Assembly: GCA_914767715.1 (NCBI GenBank)
Contig: OU612070.1
Coordinates: forward strand, 1,009,501 to 1,073,500
Direction: 5' to 3'
DNA: 64,000 nucleotides
DNA from: Membranipora membranacea
Lineage: Eukaryota; Bryozoa; Gymnolaemata; Cheilostomatida; Membraniporidae
The notes below the pieces were generated by a model. That model made no database searches, had not been told where the DNA came from, and saw only the letters and a list, made by a program, of their open reading frames with translations. Positions 63,457 through 64,000 of the stretch are shown in pieces (position 1 is the first letter of the stretch; each line of letters starts with the position of its first letter). The translations under genes were made by a program, and so were the position numbers.

Positions 63457-64000
63457 CTACAAATTGACCGAGTGATCACAAGATAACGAAGCGTTGCCCT
63501 TCTTCTTTTTTTTTAAAACAACATTTCTTTGATGTCTATGTCATTCCCACGAGGTAATGTTTTCTTATATAATGGAATATTCTCATCATTTATATGATGA
63601 GGAGGACTGGTGGACCAATGTATTTATTAAATTGATAAGGAAAACACAATAGCCTGTCTTACAATAGACAGTTTTCTGAGCTCTTATTTATGCCTCAATT
63701 CGGAGTTGTCCTCTCTCCAGTTTGATACTTTTAACCCACGCCGCATAGTAAAAACCTGCTGAAAGAGGGTTATCTTGAAAACCGCTTATGTGAGGATAAA
63801 AATGATTTTTGATTCAGAGTCTCCACCATTAAAACCCTGTTTGACAGGGTTTTCAAATCATTGGAGGCTTGAATGTTGATAAATCTTAATTTTAGTGACG
63901 AAACTCGTGAAAAATTCTGCCAAATTGTCCGCAAAACAGACAGAAAATACTATAATTGACTATCCAAATACTTAAATTATTTCCCAAACTATGTCCATAT
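63457..64000. other. Intron of the CEP170-family gene (minus strand)
   Basis: Upstream of the acceptor at 63457, entry phase 2, so at least one further 5' exon lies beyond the window. No exon seen here. Confidence 0.55.

Overview
The window is AT-rich animal nuclear DNA. It holds spliced genes with consensus GT-AG introns, GON and PAN domains, many decayed CR1/L2/Jockey-type LINE fragments, and small pogo-like and hAT-like DNA elements. Most likely it comes from a marine invertebrate, perhaps a lophotrochozoan; the sequence alone does not fix the phylum. Exon models were built by hand from reading frames, splice sites and matching intron phases.

Layout. (1) 1-9392, minus strand: exons of an acidic, serine-rich nuclear-type protein that tentatively resembles the non-catalytic part of FANCM, plus two lysine-rich exons at 535 and 1179 that may belong to it or start another gene. 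A plus-strand TATA box with a short first coding exon lies at 2605-2804, and a truncated LINE sits in an intron. (2) 9630-18100: transposon-rich and gene-poor. A LINE carcass is split by a pogo-like element, there is a ~300-bp-armed inverted repeat at 13448-14193, and three small plus-strand exons lie at 12287, 16677 and 18095. (3) 18095-22995, plus strand: a secreted or membrane-anchored PAN + GON domain protein. (4) 26293-43565, plus strand: a complete seven-exon zeta-class glutathione transferase / maleylacetoacetate isomerase gene. Its ~11.9-kb intron 4 contains a complete minus-strand ankyrin-repeat gene (29861-33877), further minus-strand exons (35337-39989), a nested foldback element and a LINE end. 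(5) 47555-63456 and beyond, minus strand: the C-terminal ~1,016 residues of a CEP170-family centrosomal/microtubule protein in sixteen exons, with the FHA-encoding start outside the window. One of its introns carries a hAT-like element with a tRNA-like insert, another a 19-bp minisatellite.

The genes do not form an operon or pathway; they are ordinary neighbouring metazoan loci (tyrosine catabolism, centrosome, extracellular protein, ankyrin adaptor). The most unusual items are the stand-alone PAN-GON protein, the altered SSC motif of the zeta GST, the genes nested in its intron, and short pogo-like elements that carry both a transposase DNA-binding fragment and a tRNA-like segment.
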